Shown: one piece after another, positions 18,674 through 27,101 of the stretch
Position numbering within the stretch: the first letter of the stretch is position 1
How the letters are laid out: every line of letters starts with the position of its first letter
NCBI RefSeq assembly: GCF_900168685.1
Contig: NZ_FVZN01000014.1
Span: 806,001 to 870,000, forward strand
Direction of reading: 5' to 3'
DNA length: 64,000 nucleotides
Origin: Solibacillus isronensis
Lineage (GTDB): Bacteria; Bacillota; Bacilli; Bacillales_A; Planococcaceae
The notes under the pieces: generated by a model
The model's input: the letters and a program-made list of their open reading frames with translations, nothing else
What the model was told of the DNA's origin: nothing
The model's database searches: none
Made by a program: the position numbers and the translations under genes

Positions 18674-20092
18674 ATGAAAAAAATATTTCAGCTCGTCATT
18701 TTATTCGCATTATTCTTTTCATTGCCTATTCAAAGTTTCGCATCGGTCAATGGTGCGGTTACAACGCATTTAGGGAAAAGTAATGCAGCGGTGACAATCC
18801 GTGATGCGGAGAGCGGAAAAATCGTTTATTCGCAAAACGGGGACAAGCTGATGCGACCGGCATCGAATATGAAATTAGTGTCAGGTGCTGCCGCATTGTC
18901 GATTTTAGGTGAAGACTATCGTTTTAAAACAAATTTATATATCGACGGCATTATTGTCAACGATACGTTAAATGGAAATGTGTACATAAAGGGCAGTGGC
19001 GATCCAACATTGAAAAAAGATGACTTTCTGGAGTTTGCCAAAGTATTGAAGCGCAATGGCATTCGTACAATAAATGGTCACTTAATCGGGGATGATACCG
19101 CATTTTCCGGCAGTACATTACCACCGGGTGTCTTGAAATCAGATGAGACGTATTACTTCGGGGCACGTACTTCCGCAATCACAATGTCACAAAACAATGA
19201 CTTTGATGCGAGTACAGTAATCATTACTGCAAAGCCTGGTAAAGTCGGGGCCAAACCGAGCTATTCGATTGAACCGAATTTAAGCGGTATGGTCATTTCC
19301 AATCAGGCGAAAACAGTGAGTAAAGGAAGTCGAAATACGATTGCAATCAAGCGTGCCTACAACACGAACCGCATCATTATTTCCGGGAATCTTCCACAAG
19401 GGAGCAGCAAGAAGGAATGGGTAACATTGCAGGACCCGTCGAAAAATACGATGCAGGCAATTAAGCAAACGCTGCAAGGAACAGGTTTAAAATTTGTGAA
19501 GAGTTCGAAAGTGGAATTAGGGAAAGTTCCGAAAAAAGCTACGTTGCTCCATACAAATGAATCACGTACATTGGCAGCCATTTTTCCGGCATTTATGAAG
19601 CTGAGCAATAACAGTATTGCCGATATTCTTGTCAAAGCGGTGGGCAAGCAGCAGCTAGGGGAAGGCAGTACAAATAAAGGTATCACGTTACTGAAGAAAT
19701 ACAGTGCATCATTGAATATTCCTGTGAACAACTGGCGTTTTGCAGATGGTTCGGGGCTATCTAATTCAAACCGTGTAACATCAAACGGTCTTTCACAGCT
19801 ACTTTACAAAGTTCAAAAAGAACCGTATTTCAATACATTTTTTGATTCGTTGCCAATCGCCGGCAATAAAGATCGCATGGTAGGCGGGACATTAAAAAGT
19901 CGTTTAACAAGCAGTGCGTTGAAAAATAGAATTTACGCAAAAACGGGCTATATCCCGAATGTATATACTTTATCTGGATATATGAAAGGCCAAAGCGGCA
20001 AACAATATATTTTCTCAATTTTACTGGAAAACAAATCGAATGGCACTGTATATATTGACCGTACAATGGCAGCGCTTGTAAAAAACTTATAG
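18674..20092 (+). CDS. D-alanyl-D-alanine carboxypeptidase/endopeptidase, peptidase S13 (PBP4/DacC-like)
   Basis: 472 aa. A cleavable signal peptide (basic MKK, hydrophobic core, likely cut after SFA near residue 25) exports it. The S13 active-site triad is complete: Ser64-x-x-Lys67 in PASNMKL, SNN in KLSNNSIAD and KTG in YAKTGYI. It trims or cuts peptidoglycan stem peptides outside the membrane. ATG 18674 follows AAAAGGAGGAACC. An extended -10 (TGTTATAAT, 18621-18629) lies upstream. pcp follows 13 bp later, so the two are probably co-transcribed. Confidence 0.92.
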   Translation: MKKIFQLVILFALFFSLPIQSFASVNGAVTTHLGKSNAAVTIRDAESGKIVYSQNGDKLMRPASNMKLVSGAAALSILGEDYRFKTNLYIDGIIVNDTLNGNVYIKGSGDPTLKKDDFLEFAKVLKRNGIRTINGHLIGDDTAFSGSTLPPGVLKSDETYYFGARTSAITMSQNNDFDASTVIITAKPGKVGAKPSYSIEPNLSGMVISNQAKTVSKGSRNTIAIKRAYNTNRIIISGNLPQGSSKKEWVTLQDPSKNTMQAIKQTLQGTGLKFVKSSKVELGKVPKKATLLHTNESRTLAAIFPAFMKLSNNSIADILVKAVGKQQLGEGSTNKGITLLKKYSASLNIPVNNWRFADGSGLSNSNRVTSNGLSQLLYKVQKEPYFNTFFDSLPIAGNKDRMVGGTLKSRLTSSALKNRIYAKTGYIPNVYTLSGYMKGQSGKQYIFSILLENKSNGTVYIDRTMAALVKNL

Positions 20093-20105
20093 AGGGGCAA
20101 AACAG

Positions 20106-20738
20106 ATGGAAAAATTACTATTAACAGGATTTGAACCATTTTTATCAAATCCGATCAACCCTACAATGGAAGTCGTGCAGGCACTGAACGGAAAGTCTAT
20201 AGGTCAGTTTGAAATTGTTGGCCATGTATTATCTGTGGACTTTGCAAAAGCACCAGAACAGTTTATGGCACTGGTTGAAGAAGTAAAGCCGACGATCATT
20301 GTTTCATTGGGATTAGCTGCAGGCATTACGAAAATTTCTCCGGAACGAGTTGCATTGAATGTAAAAGATGGGGAAAAGGACAATGCGGGAAATGCACTTG
20401 AAGATGCACCGATAAAAGAAGACGGGGATGTAGCGTATTTGTCGACATTGCCGATTCGTAAAATTGTCAACCGCTTAAATTTTGCAGGTTATCCGACAGC
20501 AATATCGAATTCAGCAGGAACGTACTTATGCAATAATATTATGTATGAAGGCTTGTACTATGCTGCTAAGAATGAAGAGATTCGAGCTGCAGGTTTTATC
20601 CACATCCCTGCATCATTCGAACTGGCGATCAAGCACGGTCGAATTCCCGGCTGGTCAATGCGCGATTTGACAGCCGCCATTGAACTGGCACTCGAAGTAT
20701 GTGTTGAAAACGTGGAGTTGGCGGGCAAAGTGCTTTAA
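20106..20738 (+). CDS. pcp: Pyroglutamyl-peptidase I (pyrrolidone-carboxylate peptidase)
   Basis: 210 aa cytosolic cysteine peptidase, family C15, removing N-terminal pyroglutamate. Motifs: LLTGFEPF at the N-terminus, the Glu region GLAAGITKISPERVALN, the catalytic Cys in SNSAGTYLCNNIMY and the catalytic His in GFIHIPAS. Length is normal. RBS GAGGGG. It follows the S13 peptidase gene by 13 bp. Confidence 0.94.
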   Translation: MEKLLLTGFEPFLSNPINPTMEVVQALNGKSIGQFEIVGHVLSVDFAKAPEQFMALVEEVKPTIIVSLGLAAGITKISPERVALNVKDGEKDNAGNALEDAPIKEDGDVAYLSTLPIRKIVNRLNFAGYPTAISNSAGTYLCNNIMYEGLYYAAKNEEIRAAGFIHIPASFELAIKHGRIPGWSMRDLTAAIELALEVCVENVELAGKVL

Positions 20739-20777
20739 GTTAAATTCATTATCAAATATTGAGGCTGCTCAGCAAAA

Positions 20778-20815
20778 GAATGCTATTTTTCTCTCAGAGA
20801 AAAATAGCATTTTTG
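20778..20815. terminator. Bidirectional terminator between pcp and yqfT
   Basis: AATGCTATTTTTCTC / GAGAAAAATAGCATT with a tight loop and flanking A and T runs. Confidence 0.88.
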
Positions 20816-20851
20816 GGTTATGTCCCAATCTCTTTTCACATTATATAAATT

Positions 20852-21100
20852 TTACAATCCCACTAGCTTCATCAATTTTTTATAGCGTTTATCCCCGAGC
20901 AGCTTATGGATTTTTTGTAAAACCTCTTTTGGAACGCCGGTAAGTGCCCAGCTTATATTGGCATGCTTCAAGATTTTTTGCAGCTTCTGAACTTCTTCAA
21001 TGCTCAATTCAAGTCCCTGCTGTTTTGCAAAATCCTGCAATTGCCTGTCATTCATTCCTTTTAAGTTATCTAACCATTGTAGCATTTGAATTGTCTTCAT
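20852..21100 (-). CDS. DUF2624 (YqfT-like) small protein
   Basis: 82 aa, all-helical by appearance, with the typical NLKGMNDRQLQDFAKQQGLELS start and a Lys-rich end (LGDKRYKKLMKL). B. subtilis yqfT likewise lies next to nfo. The start is uncertain: ATG 21100 has AAAGG directly against it with no spacing, and ATG 21085 is about 14 bases after the same site. No known function. Confidence 0.65.
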   Translation of the reverse strand: MKTIQMLQWLDNLKGMNDRQLQDFAKQQGLELSIEEVQKLQKILKHANISWALTGVPKEVLQKIHKLLGDKRYKKLMKLVGL

Positions 21101-21118
21101 CCTTTCAAGTTTATTCCC

Positions 21119-21147
21119 TTTACATGAACAAAAAACTGCATTATACT
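21119..21147 (+). promoter_or_regulatory. SigA-type promoter of znuCB-zur
   Basis: TTTACA (21119-21124), 17-bp spacer, TATACT (21142-21147). The expected transcript start falls just before the Zur box. Confidence 0.7.
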
Positions 21148-21160
21148 AACATGATGTAAA

Positions 21161-21175
21161 TCGTAATGATTTTGA
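21161..21175 (+). promoter_or_regulatory. Candidate Zur box
   Basis: TCGTAATGATTTTGA compared with the Bacillus Zur consensus TCGTAATNATTACGA: the left half is exact and the right half matches 5 of 7. It sits at about +7 to +21 of the promoter, a place that would block transcription, and the operon it controls encodes zinc uptake and Zur itself. Confidence 0.65.
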
Positions 21176-21195
21176 ATTAGAAAGAAGCGAACGAA

Positions 21196-21942
21196 ATGAA
21201 AAAACCATTGATTGAATTGAAGGATGTTTCCTTTCAATATGAATACACACAAGCATTGAAAAATATTTCGCTACGTGTCAATGAAGGCGACTTTTTGGCG
21301 TTAATCGGCCAAAACGGTTCCGGAAAATCGACACTTTTGAAATTAATTTTAGGACTGTTAAAGCCTATGTCAGGGGAAATTAAATTATTTGGCGAACAAG
21401 CAAACCATTTTAAACACCGTGAGTGGATTGGCTATGTTTCGCAAAAATCCAATGCCTTTAACTCGGGGTTTCCTGCAACGGTCGAAGAAGTCGTGAAAAG
21501 CGGTTTATCGCAAAAAGTCGGACTCTTTAAACGCTATCCAAAAGATGCGGACTTTTTAGTAAAAGGTGCTCTAAAAGATGTCGGCATGGAGAAATTTCTA
21601 AATCGGAATATTGGTCAGCTTTCAGGTGGGCAGCAGCAGCGTGTGTTCATCGCACGTGCATTAGTGTCCGATCCGAAGCTCCTTATTTTGGATGAACCGA
21701 CAGTCGGAATTGACCGCGAAAATGTGCAGGCATTCTATGATATGCTCGCACATTTGAATAAGCATCACAATATGACAATGATTTTAGTTACACACGATGT
21801 GGATACGGTTTCGGATCGTGTCAGTCATGTCGCATGCTTAAATCAGTCGATCCATTTCCACGGATACAAAAATGATTTTGATACGATTTCGGAAGAACAG
21901 ATTGCTAGCTGGAACGGCCACTCTGTTCGAAAGATTCATTAA
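21196..21942 (+). CDS. znuC: Zinc ABC transporter ATPase ZnuC (AdcC)
   Basis: 248 aa. Walker A GQNGSGKST (about 38-46), signature LSGGQQQR, Walker B LLILDEPT and switch His in LVTHD. It energises the ZnuB permease. The substrate could be manganese by family, but the adjacent Zur-type regulator and Zur box favour zinc. The zinc-binding lipoprotein gene (znuA) is not in this cluster. AGAAAGAAG ribosome site; 15 bp to znuB. Confidence 0.9.
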   Translation: MKKPLIELKDVSFQYEYTQALKNISLRVNEGDFLALIGQNGSGKSTLLKLILGLLKPMSGEIKLFGEQANHFKHREWIGYVSQKSNAFNSGFPATVEEVVKSGLSQKVGLFKRYPKDADFLVKGALKDVGMEKFLNRNIGQLSGGQQQRVFIARALVSDPKLLILDEPTVGIDRENVQAFYDMLAHLNKHHNMTMILVTHDVDTVSDRVSHVACLNQSIHFHGYKNDFDTISEEQIASWNGHSVRKIH

Positions 21943-21957
21943 GAGGAGCAGGCCGTT

Positions 21958-22824
21958 ATGATTGAAGCTATATTAAACTATGAATTTTTACAAAATGCCT
22001 TTTTCTCAGGGCTTATTATTGGAGTAATAGCGCCATTACTTGGTGTATTTATCGTAGTGAGACGATTATCGCTTATTGCAGATGCACTGTCGCATGTCAC
22101 TCTTGCGGGGATTGCGGGAAGCTTGTATCTGAGCCAATCATTTGCAGCGCTGGCATTGCTGAACCCGATTTATCTGGGGATTTTCGCATCTGTAAGTGGG
22201 TCGATTTTAATTGAACGATTACGCAGACTGTATAAACATTATGAAGAACTTGCGATTCCGATTATTATGTCGGGCGGTATCGGTGTAAGTGCCATTTTAA
22301 TTTCACTTGCAAGCGGATTTAATGCGGATTTAATGAGTTATTTATTCGGCTCTGTATCTGCTGTATCGCGTCAGGATTTATATGTTGTACTGGCGATTGC
22401 AGTCGTAGTTGTTTTATTTTTAATTCTGTTTTTTAAAGAGCTTTTCGTATTGTCGTTTGATGAAGAATATGCGAAAGCGAGCGGTTTACCCGCGAAATGG
22501 ATTCATTTAATCTTTATGATTGTTGTCGCACTTGTAATCGCAGCAAGTATGCGTATTGTCGGAATTTTGCTTGTTTCAAGCTTAATGACATTACCGGTAG
22601 CTGCAGCGATGCGATTAGCTCGCGGCTTTAAAGAAGCGATCATTTTAGCGATTGTATTTGGAGAGCTGGCCGTAGTAATTGGACTCGTTTCTGCATTTTA
22701 CCTGAACTTGGCACCGGGTGGAACAATTGTTGTAACTTCGATTTTGATCTTGCTATTAGTAATTTTAATTAAAAAACTTGTTTTGAAATTCACAATTAAA
22801 TCGGAAGGGGAAGAAGTACTGTGA
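21958..22824 (+). CDS. znuB: Zinc ABC transporter permease ZnuB
   Basis: 288 aa ABC-3 family permease with about eight membrane helices. It begins LNYEFLQNAFFSGLIIGVIAPLLGVFIVVRRLSLIADALSHVTLAG, whose end is the family signature, and later has RIVGILLVSSLMTLPVAAA. AGAGGAG precedes the ATG. Its stop overlaps the start of zur by 4 bases, indicating coupled translation. Confidence 0.92.
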   Translation: MIEAILNYEFLQNAFFSGLIIGVIAPLLGVFIVVRRLSLIADALSHVTLAGIAGSLYLSQSFAALALLNPIYLGIFASVSGSILIERLRRLYKHYEELAIPIIMSGGIGVSAILISLASGFNADLMSYLFGSVSAVSRQDLYVVLAIAVVVVLFLILFFKELFVLSFDEEYAKASGLPAKWIHLIFMIVVALVIAASMRIVGILLVSSLMTLPVAAAMRLARGFKEAIILAIVFGELAVVIGLVSAFYLNLAPGGTIVVTSILILLLVILIKKLVLKFTIKSEGEEVL

Positions 22825-23231
22825 ATGCAGCGCGCGCGTGGGAAATATTAAAGGATAATGGCTATAAAAAGACGGATAAACGAGAGTTGATTTTGGGTAT
22901 GTTTGCAGCTACAGACAAATATTTGACTGCCCGTGATTTGTTATCAGTATTGAAAAAAGATTTCCCTGGGATGAGTTTTGATACAATTTACCGTAACTTG
23001 GCTACTTTTGTGGAGCTTGATATTTTAGAAGAGACAGAATTAAACGGTGAGCGTAATTTCCGTATGCATTGTGAGTCGGATCACCATCACCACCATTTTA
23101 TTTGCCGTGATTGCGGGAATGTTAAGGAACTGTCTGTTTGTCCGATGGAAATGCTCGGTGAAAAGCTGCCGGGTTATGCTGTAGAAGCACACAAATTTGA
23201 GATTTATGGCAAATGTCCGGATTGTTTGTAA
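22821..23231 (+). CDS. zur: Zinc uptake regulator Zur (Fur family)
   Basis: 136 aa. N-terminal winged helix (about 1-80, with MSFDTIYRNLATF as recognition region) and a C-terminal metal/dimer domain with HHHHHFICRDCG and CPDC, giving the structural zinc CxxC pair. It is the last gene of the zinc operon, overlaps znuB, and likely represses the operon through the box at 21161. A second Fur-family gene at 46095 looks like the true Fur. GTG start. Confidence 0.88.
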   Translation: MNAARAWEILKDNGYKKTDKRELILGMFAATDKYLTARDLLSVLKKDFPGMSFDTIYRNLATFVELDILEETELNGERNFRMHCESDHHHHHFICRDCGNVKELSVCPMEMLGEKLPGYAVEAHKFEIYGKCPDCL

Positions 23232-23239
23232 ATTTCCAT

Positions 23240-23267
23240 TGCATATTTCTGTTAATATGCTAAAGTG
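23240..23267 (+). promoter_or_regulatory. Promoter of the cobalamin operon
   Basis: TTGCAT (23240-23245), 16-bp spacer, extended -10 TGCTAAAGT (hexamer 23262-23267). It lies just before the riboswitch. Confidence 0.5.
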
Positions 23268-23295
23268 ATTAAGACAAATTGAATAAATTTGCAGG

Positions 23296-23452
23296 AAAAA
23301 GATGCATTATGCATAAATGGGAATTCGGTGTAAATCCGAAGCTATTTCCGTAACTGTAAGCGTTGATGAAAATAAGTGTGAGACCACTGCTAATATAGCG
23401 GGAAGGTACTTATGAGTAAAGTGAAACGCAGAGCCAGGAGACCAATCTTTTT
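23296..23452 (+). promoter_or_regulatory. Cobalamin (B12) riboswitch
   Basis: Closing stem AAAAAGAT (23296-23303) / ATCTTTTT (23445-23452). Inside it are the conserved blocks GGGAATTCGGTGTAAATCCG, a GACCACTGC block, AGCGGGAAGG and the B12 box GAGCCAGGAGACC (23431-23443). All belong to the known adenosylcobalamin aptamer. It precedes corrinoid uptake and salvage genes, so high B12 should shut the operon down. Confidence 0.95.
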
Positions 23453-23544
23453 CTTATCGTAACATCCCTCTTCGGAATTAAAGAGAATGTACGGCAGTCA
23501 CTGATCGAATGAGCATCCTTTTGCAGCACACTTTTTTGATTTTT

Positions 23545-23576
23545 GAAGCCATCCATTTTCTTGGGTGGCTTTTTTT
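23545..23576 (+). terminator. Riboswitch expression-platform terminator
   Basis: AAGCCATCCA / TGGGTGGCTT hairpin followed by six T, about 90 nt after the aptamer and 50 nt before the first gene. It is the probable off-switch. Confidence 0.8.
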
Positions 23577-23624
23577 CGTACACTCGTAATTTCGTGAGGC
23601 ACTACTTGAAGTGAGGAGAATTTT

Positions 23625-24182
23625 ATGAAAAAGGATATCCGTTTTTCCTGCTATCCGTTTATGCGGGAAAAATCAAGCTGTGTTGATTATGAAATCCGCA
23701 CCGATTCTTTAACAACACGAATCGGTACGGTGTTTCCGACGTTAGTCGATGATGCGGCCGGTCAAGTCGTTTTGGAGGACTTAAGAGCGATTCAACCGTT
23801 AGCCTATCATGCCAATGGTTCGGTACGCGGCAAATTGGCCATTACATCTGAGGATTTGCAATGGCTAAGCGATCGATACGATTTTTATGTAAGTGAAGTT
23901 GGAGAAGCGATTCAGCAGTTTGTACTGCCACAAGGAATCGAAAGTGCAGCAAGACTGCATATTTGCCGCAGTGAGGCGAAAAAGTCTTACAGGGCATTAC
24001 ATAAAGTGAGCGAGGAAAGAGAAGTGGATGAAATTTTGTTTGATTTTCTCGGGCTGCTTGCCAATGTGTTTTTTGTCATGGCGGTCTATATGAATCAGCA
24101 GCATCAACAAGAGGAAATTCCATTTATCTCAAAATCTTATCCGACGAAAAAGAAAAAAGGGGTTGCAACAAATGAAATTTAA
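23625..24182 (+). CDS. Divergent cobalamin adenosyltransferase-like protein
   Basis: 185 aa and first gene behind the B12 riboswitch. The C-terminal half has FVLPQG...SAARLHICRSEAKKSYRAL and a closing LDFLGLLANVFFVMAVY-like helix, resembling the PduO-type ATP:cob(I)alamin adenosyltransferase core (FVLPGG, ALHxxR). The N-terminal ATP-binding segment is not clearly recognisable. Adenosylation would prepare corrinoids for CobU. Because the match is partial, it could be an inactive or differently acting relative. GTGAGGAG precedes the ATG; it overlaps btuF by 11 bases. Confidence 0.55.
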   Translation: MKKDIRFSCYPFMREKSSCVDYEIRTDSLTTRIGTVFPTLVDDAAGQVVLEDLRAIQPLAYHANGSVRGKLAITSEDLQWLSDRYDFYVSEVGEAIQQFVLPQGIESAARLHICRSEAKKSYRALHKVSEEREVDEILFDFLGLLANVFFVMAVYMNQQHQQEEIPFISKSYPTKKKKGVATNEI

Positions 24183-25125
24183 TAACAAATGGATGGTTGC
24201 TTTGGCGGCAACATTATTACTGGCAGCATGTAGTTCAGATGAGGAAAAAACAGGTGGCAAAGCAGAAAAAGAAGAGCAGGCTACATCGAAAAATGATGGT
24301 GCACCGTATACAGTTGTAGATGACCGTGGTGTTGAAGTAACATTCGATGAAGTACCGGAGACGATTGTTTCTCTGCAGCCAAGCAATACAGAAATTTTGT
24401 TTGAATTGGGTGTCGGTGAGCAAATTATCGGTGCAACAGACTTTGATACATATCCGGAAGCCGCACAAGAAATTGAACGTGTGTCGACTTCTACTGTCAT
24501 CAATGCAGAGCGAATTCTGGAATTGGATCCGGATGTCGTTGTTGCCTATACAATTGGGGAGGAAGCACAAATTGCCCAATTGGAAGATGCAGGTTTGAAA
24601 GTGTTTGTAATTGCTTCGGCGGCGACATTTGATGATGTTTATTCGGATATTATCCAGCTTTCTGAAGTAATGGGTGTCGAACATAAAGGGGAAGAAGTTG
24701 TAGCCGACATTAAGGCGCAAATCGAAACAGTACAGGAAAAAACAGCGACAATTGATACGAAGAAAAAAGCCTATTATGAAGTATCACCAGCTCCGGATCT
24801 TTGGACTACCGGCAGCAGTACGTTCCAGCAGGAAATAATGAATCACGCCAATGTTGAAAATATTTTTGCTGATCAGACGAGCTGGATTAGTGTGACGGAA
24901 GAAGATGTCATTACTCGTAATCCTGAAATTATTATTACACCGGCAACGTATATGGAAAATGCAGTTGAAGAAATTCTGGGACGCACAGGCTGGGACAAAA
25001 TACAGGCAGTCACAGAAAAGGCAGTTTATTTAGTGGATGGGGATATTATGTCACGTCCTGGACCGCGTATTGGTGAAGCCGTTGAAATTATGGCACAATC
25101 AGTATACCCGGAACTATTTAAATAA
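24172..25125 (+). CDS. btuF: Cobalamin/cobinamide-binding lipoprotein BtuF-like
   Basis: 317 aa. A lipoprotein signal ends in LLLAAC (Cys20 lipidated), followed by a Ser/Lys/Glu linker and a class III periplasmic-binding fold (YTVVDDRGVEVTFDEVPETIVSLQPSNTEILFELG, GATDFD, ITPATYM, PGPRIGEAVE). An iron-siderophore binder is possible by fold, but the riboswitch operon argues for corrinoids. No BtuC permease or BtuD ATPase gene is nearby. ATG 24172 is used because AGGGG lies ten bases upstream; the TTG at 24163 abuts that site. Confidence 0.85.
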   Translation: MKFNNKWMVALAATLLLAACSSDEEKTGGKAEKEEQATSKNDGAPYTVVDDRGVEVTFDEVPETIVSLQPSNTEILFELGVGEQIIGATDFDTYPEAAQEIERVSTSTVINAERILELDPDVVVAYTIGEEAQIAQLEDAGLKVFVIASAATFDDVYSDIIQLSEVMGVEHKGEEVVADIKAQIETVQEKTATIDTKKKAYYEVSPAPDLWTTGSSTFQQEIMNHANVENIFADQTSWISVTEEDVITRNPEIIITPATYMENAVEEILGRTGWDKIQAVTEKAVYLVDGDIMSRPGPRIGEAVEIMAQSVYPELFK

Positions 25126-25134
25126 GTATAAAAT

Positions 25135-25171
25135 AGAAGGACATGCCTTGTTTAGGTATGTTCTTCTTTTA
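25135..25171 (+). terminator. Intra-operon terminator or attenuator after btuF
   Basis: AGAAGGACATGCC / GGTATGTTCTTCT pairs fully when G-U pairs are allowed, then only four T. It probably lowers rather than stops read-through into cobU. Confidence 0.6.
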
Positions 25172-25194
25172 TAATGAATGAGGAGGGGATACGA

Positions 25195-25737
25195 ATGATT
25201 TTTATAACGGGTGGTGTAAGGAGCGGCAAAAGTGCTTTTGCAGAGAAGTACGCGAGGCAATTAGGGGAAGAGAAGACGCTCTACTATGTCGCGACAGGCG
25301 TATCCTTTGATGATGAAATGAAAAAAAGGATTATCCGCCATCAGCAGGACCGTGAAAATCAGAATGCCAACTGGAACACAGTGGAAATGCAAGTCGAAGT
25401 TCCGTTAGCAATCAGGCAGCTTTCTAACGAGGCAGTTGTGCTTTTTGAATGTGTGACAACATGGCTTTCGAATGTACTGTATACATATGAACAAAAAAAT
25501 GAAAATAGCGAATATATCGATAATTGTATCGAATCGATGCACAAGCAATTGCTAACTTGGCGGAAGCAAGGTGCTACAATAATAGTAGTATCAAATGAAG
25601 TGCTGGATGAACTGCCTTCACAATATGAGGAAGTAAATTTATATCGTAAATTGTTGGGAGAGCTTCATCAATGGATTGTCCAAAACAGTGATGAAGCATA
25701 TGAAGTACAATTTCAGCTTGTACAGCGGTGGAAATAA
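25195..25737 (+). CDS. cobU: CobU-like adenosylcobinamide kinase / guanylyltransferase
   Basis: 180 aa. The P-loop GGVRSGKSAFAEKYA is at the N-terminus, then VATG, the RHQQDR...NWNTVE segment carrying the expected guanylylated His, and VVSNEV. After VVSNEV, however, the usual GIVP...RDxxGxxNQ...GIP end is missing and replaced by divergent sequence. It should phosphorylate adenosylcobinamide and add GMP. ATG 25195 follows GAGGAGGGG. See the second CobU-like gene at 27044, which has the complementary part. Confidence 0.8.
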   Translation: MIFITGGVRSGKSAFAEKYARQLGEEKTLYYVATGVSFDDEMKKRIIRHQQDRENQNANWNTVEMQVEVPLAIRQLSNEAVVLFECVTTWLSNVLYTYEQKNENSEYIDNCIESMHKQLLTWRKQGATIIVVSNEVLDELPSQYEEVNLYRKLLGELHQWIVQNSDEAYEVQFQLVQRWK

Positions 25738-25749
25738 GGGGGAAACAAG

Positions 25750-26523
25750 TTGAAAAATAGTTGGAGCGGTTTTTTATTAGCGTGGCAATTCTTTTCTGCA
25801 GTACCGATTAAAAAACAACTGGATATGAATGCCAAGTCGGTTACATGGATGTATGGCTTTTTGCCAATTGTCGGATTGCTGATGGGATCCATAATTAGTA
25901 GTGGCGTATTTATACTTTCTCGCTATAGTGACATTTCGGACCTGTTGTTGGCGATTTTGATTGTGATCGGGATGATCGTCCTGACAGGGGGTCTGCATTT
26001 AGACGGATGGATCGATATGAGCGATGCGTTCTTTTCCTATGGAGAAAAGGAGAAACGGTTGGAGATATTGGATGATCCGCGTACAGGCGCTTTTGGGGTA
26101 ATAAGTGTTTTTTGTTTACTCGTATTAAAAATCGGCGTAATTTATGAAATGCTGCTCTTTGGTCAATTGGCGATTGTGCCGTTTTTAATCTTCATTCCTT
26201 TTATAGCGAGAATGGGGATGCTGCTATATTTTGTAACGATGCAGCCTGCAAAGGAAAAGGGACTCGCTGCCTATTTTAAAGGGATTGTCATTCAAAATAA
26301 GCTTGCTGTTTTAATCGGCGTTCAAAGTATCCTGGCATTTGTATTCTGGCTTTATATGGGCGTTTTCAGCTTATTTATTTTGGTCGTAGTAATGCTGATC
26401 GCTGTTGTTATTTACCGGAATTGGTCAAAGAAACATTTTGGCGGTGTAACAGGTGATTTACTCGGTGCACTTGGTGAAGGGTTGGAGGTGGTGCTATGGC
26501 TAACGATATTACTGTGCATTTAA
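25750..26523 (+). CDS. cobS: Adenosylcobinamide-GDP ribazoletransferase CobS
   Basis: 257 aa, about six membrane helices. The family motif GGLHLDGWIDMSDAFFS and EILDDPRTGAFG are present. It joins adenosylcobinamide-GDP to alpha-ribazole (phosphate) in the membrane. TTG start with AAGGGGGAAAC upstream. It follows cobU by 12 bp and overlaps cobC by 28 bases. Confidence 0.93.
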   Translation: MKNSWSGFLLAWQFFSAVPIKKQLDMNAKSVTWMYGFLPIVGLLMGSIISSGVFILSRYSDISDLLLAILIVIGMIVLTGGLHLDGWIDMSDAFFSYGEKEKRLEILDDPRTGAFGVISVFCLLVLKIGVIYEMLLFGQLAIVPFLIFIPFIARMGMLLYFVTMQPAKEKGLAAYFKGIVIQNKLAVLIGVQSILAFVFWLYMGVFSLFILVVVMLIAVVIYRNWSKKHFGGVTGDLLGALGEGLEVVLWLTILLCI

Positions 26524-27101
26524 TCAGGCACGAAAAAACGAAAGCAAATGTGGAGCGCAAATATATTGGCTGGACAGATGAACCGATACTGAAAAAAGTG
26601 GAAGCCGAGATCAATCTAAAGCCTAGCATCGTTTATGGAAGCGATTTGCGCAGATGCCGCGAAACTGCACAATGTTATTTTCCAAATGCCGAATTTATCG
26701 CTTCGCGGGAATTGCGTGAACTGCATTTTGGGGATTTTGAAATGTGTACATATGAACAATTACAGCATAGTGAAACATACCGGGCTTGGATTGCCGACCC
26801 ACTTGGAAATCCGATTCCAAACGGAGAAACCTTTACCCGATTCAAGCAGCGCGTATTGGATGGCTTTCATAGGATTGCAAATGAAAAGAAGGAATATACA
26901 TTCATCGTTCATGGAGGAGTAATTCGATTATTACTTGCCATATACGGAAAGAAGGAGCAAACCTTTCAGCAAACAGTGGCCAATCATCGTACGATTTATA
27001 CACTTGGCTGGGATTCGGTAGATGAACTCATAGGAGGTGCAAGATGTACATTATACTCGGAGGCGCACATAACGGTAAACGAAAACATGCAAAAAAACTG
27101 A
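26496..27101 (+). CDS. cobC: Histidine phosphatase, probable alpha-ribazole phosphatase CobC
   Basis: 201 aa phosphoglycerate-mutase fold. The catalytic histidine is in HLIRHEKTKAN, followed by GSDLRRCRETA, LRELHFGDFEM and the second histidine VHGGVIRLL. In this operon it most likely removes the phosphate from adenosylcobalamin-phosphate or alpha-ribazole phosphate. GGAGGT lies inside the cobS end. It overlaps the next gene by 58 bases. Confidence 0.85.
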   Translation: MANDITVHLIRHEKTKANVERKYIGWTDEPILKKVEAEINLKPSIVYGSDLRRCRETAQCYFPNAEFIASRELRELHFGDFEMCTYEQLQHSETYRAWIADPLGNPIPNGETFTRFKQRVLDGFHRIANEKKEYTFIVHGGVIRLLLAIYGKKEQTFQQTVANHRTIYTLGWDSVDELIGGARCTLYSEAHITVNENMQKN

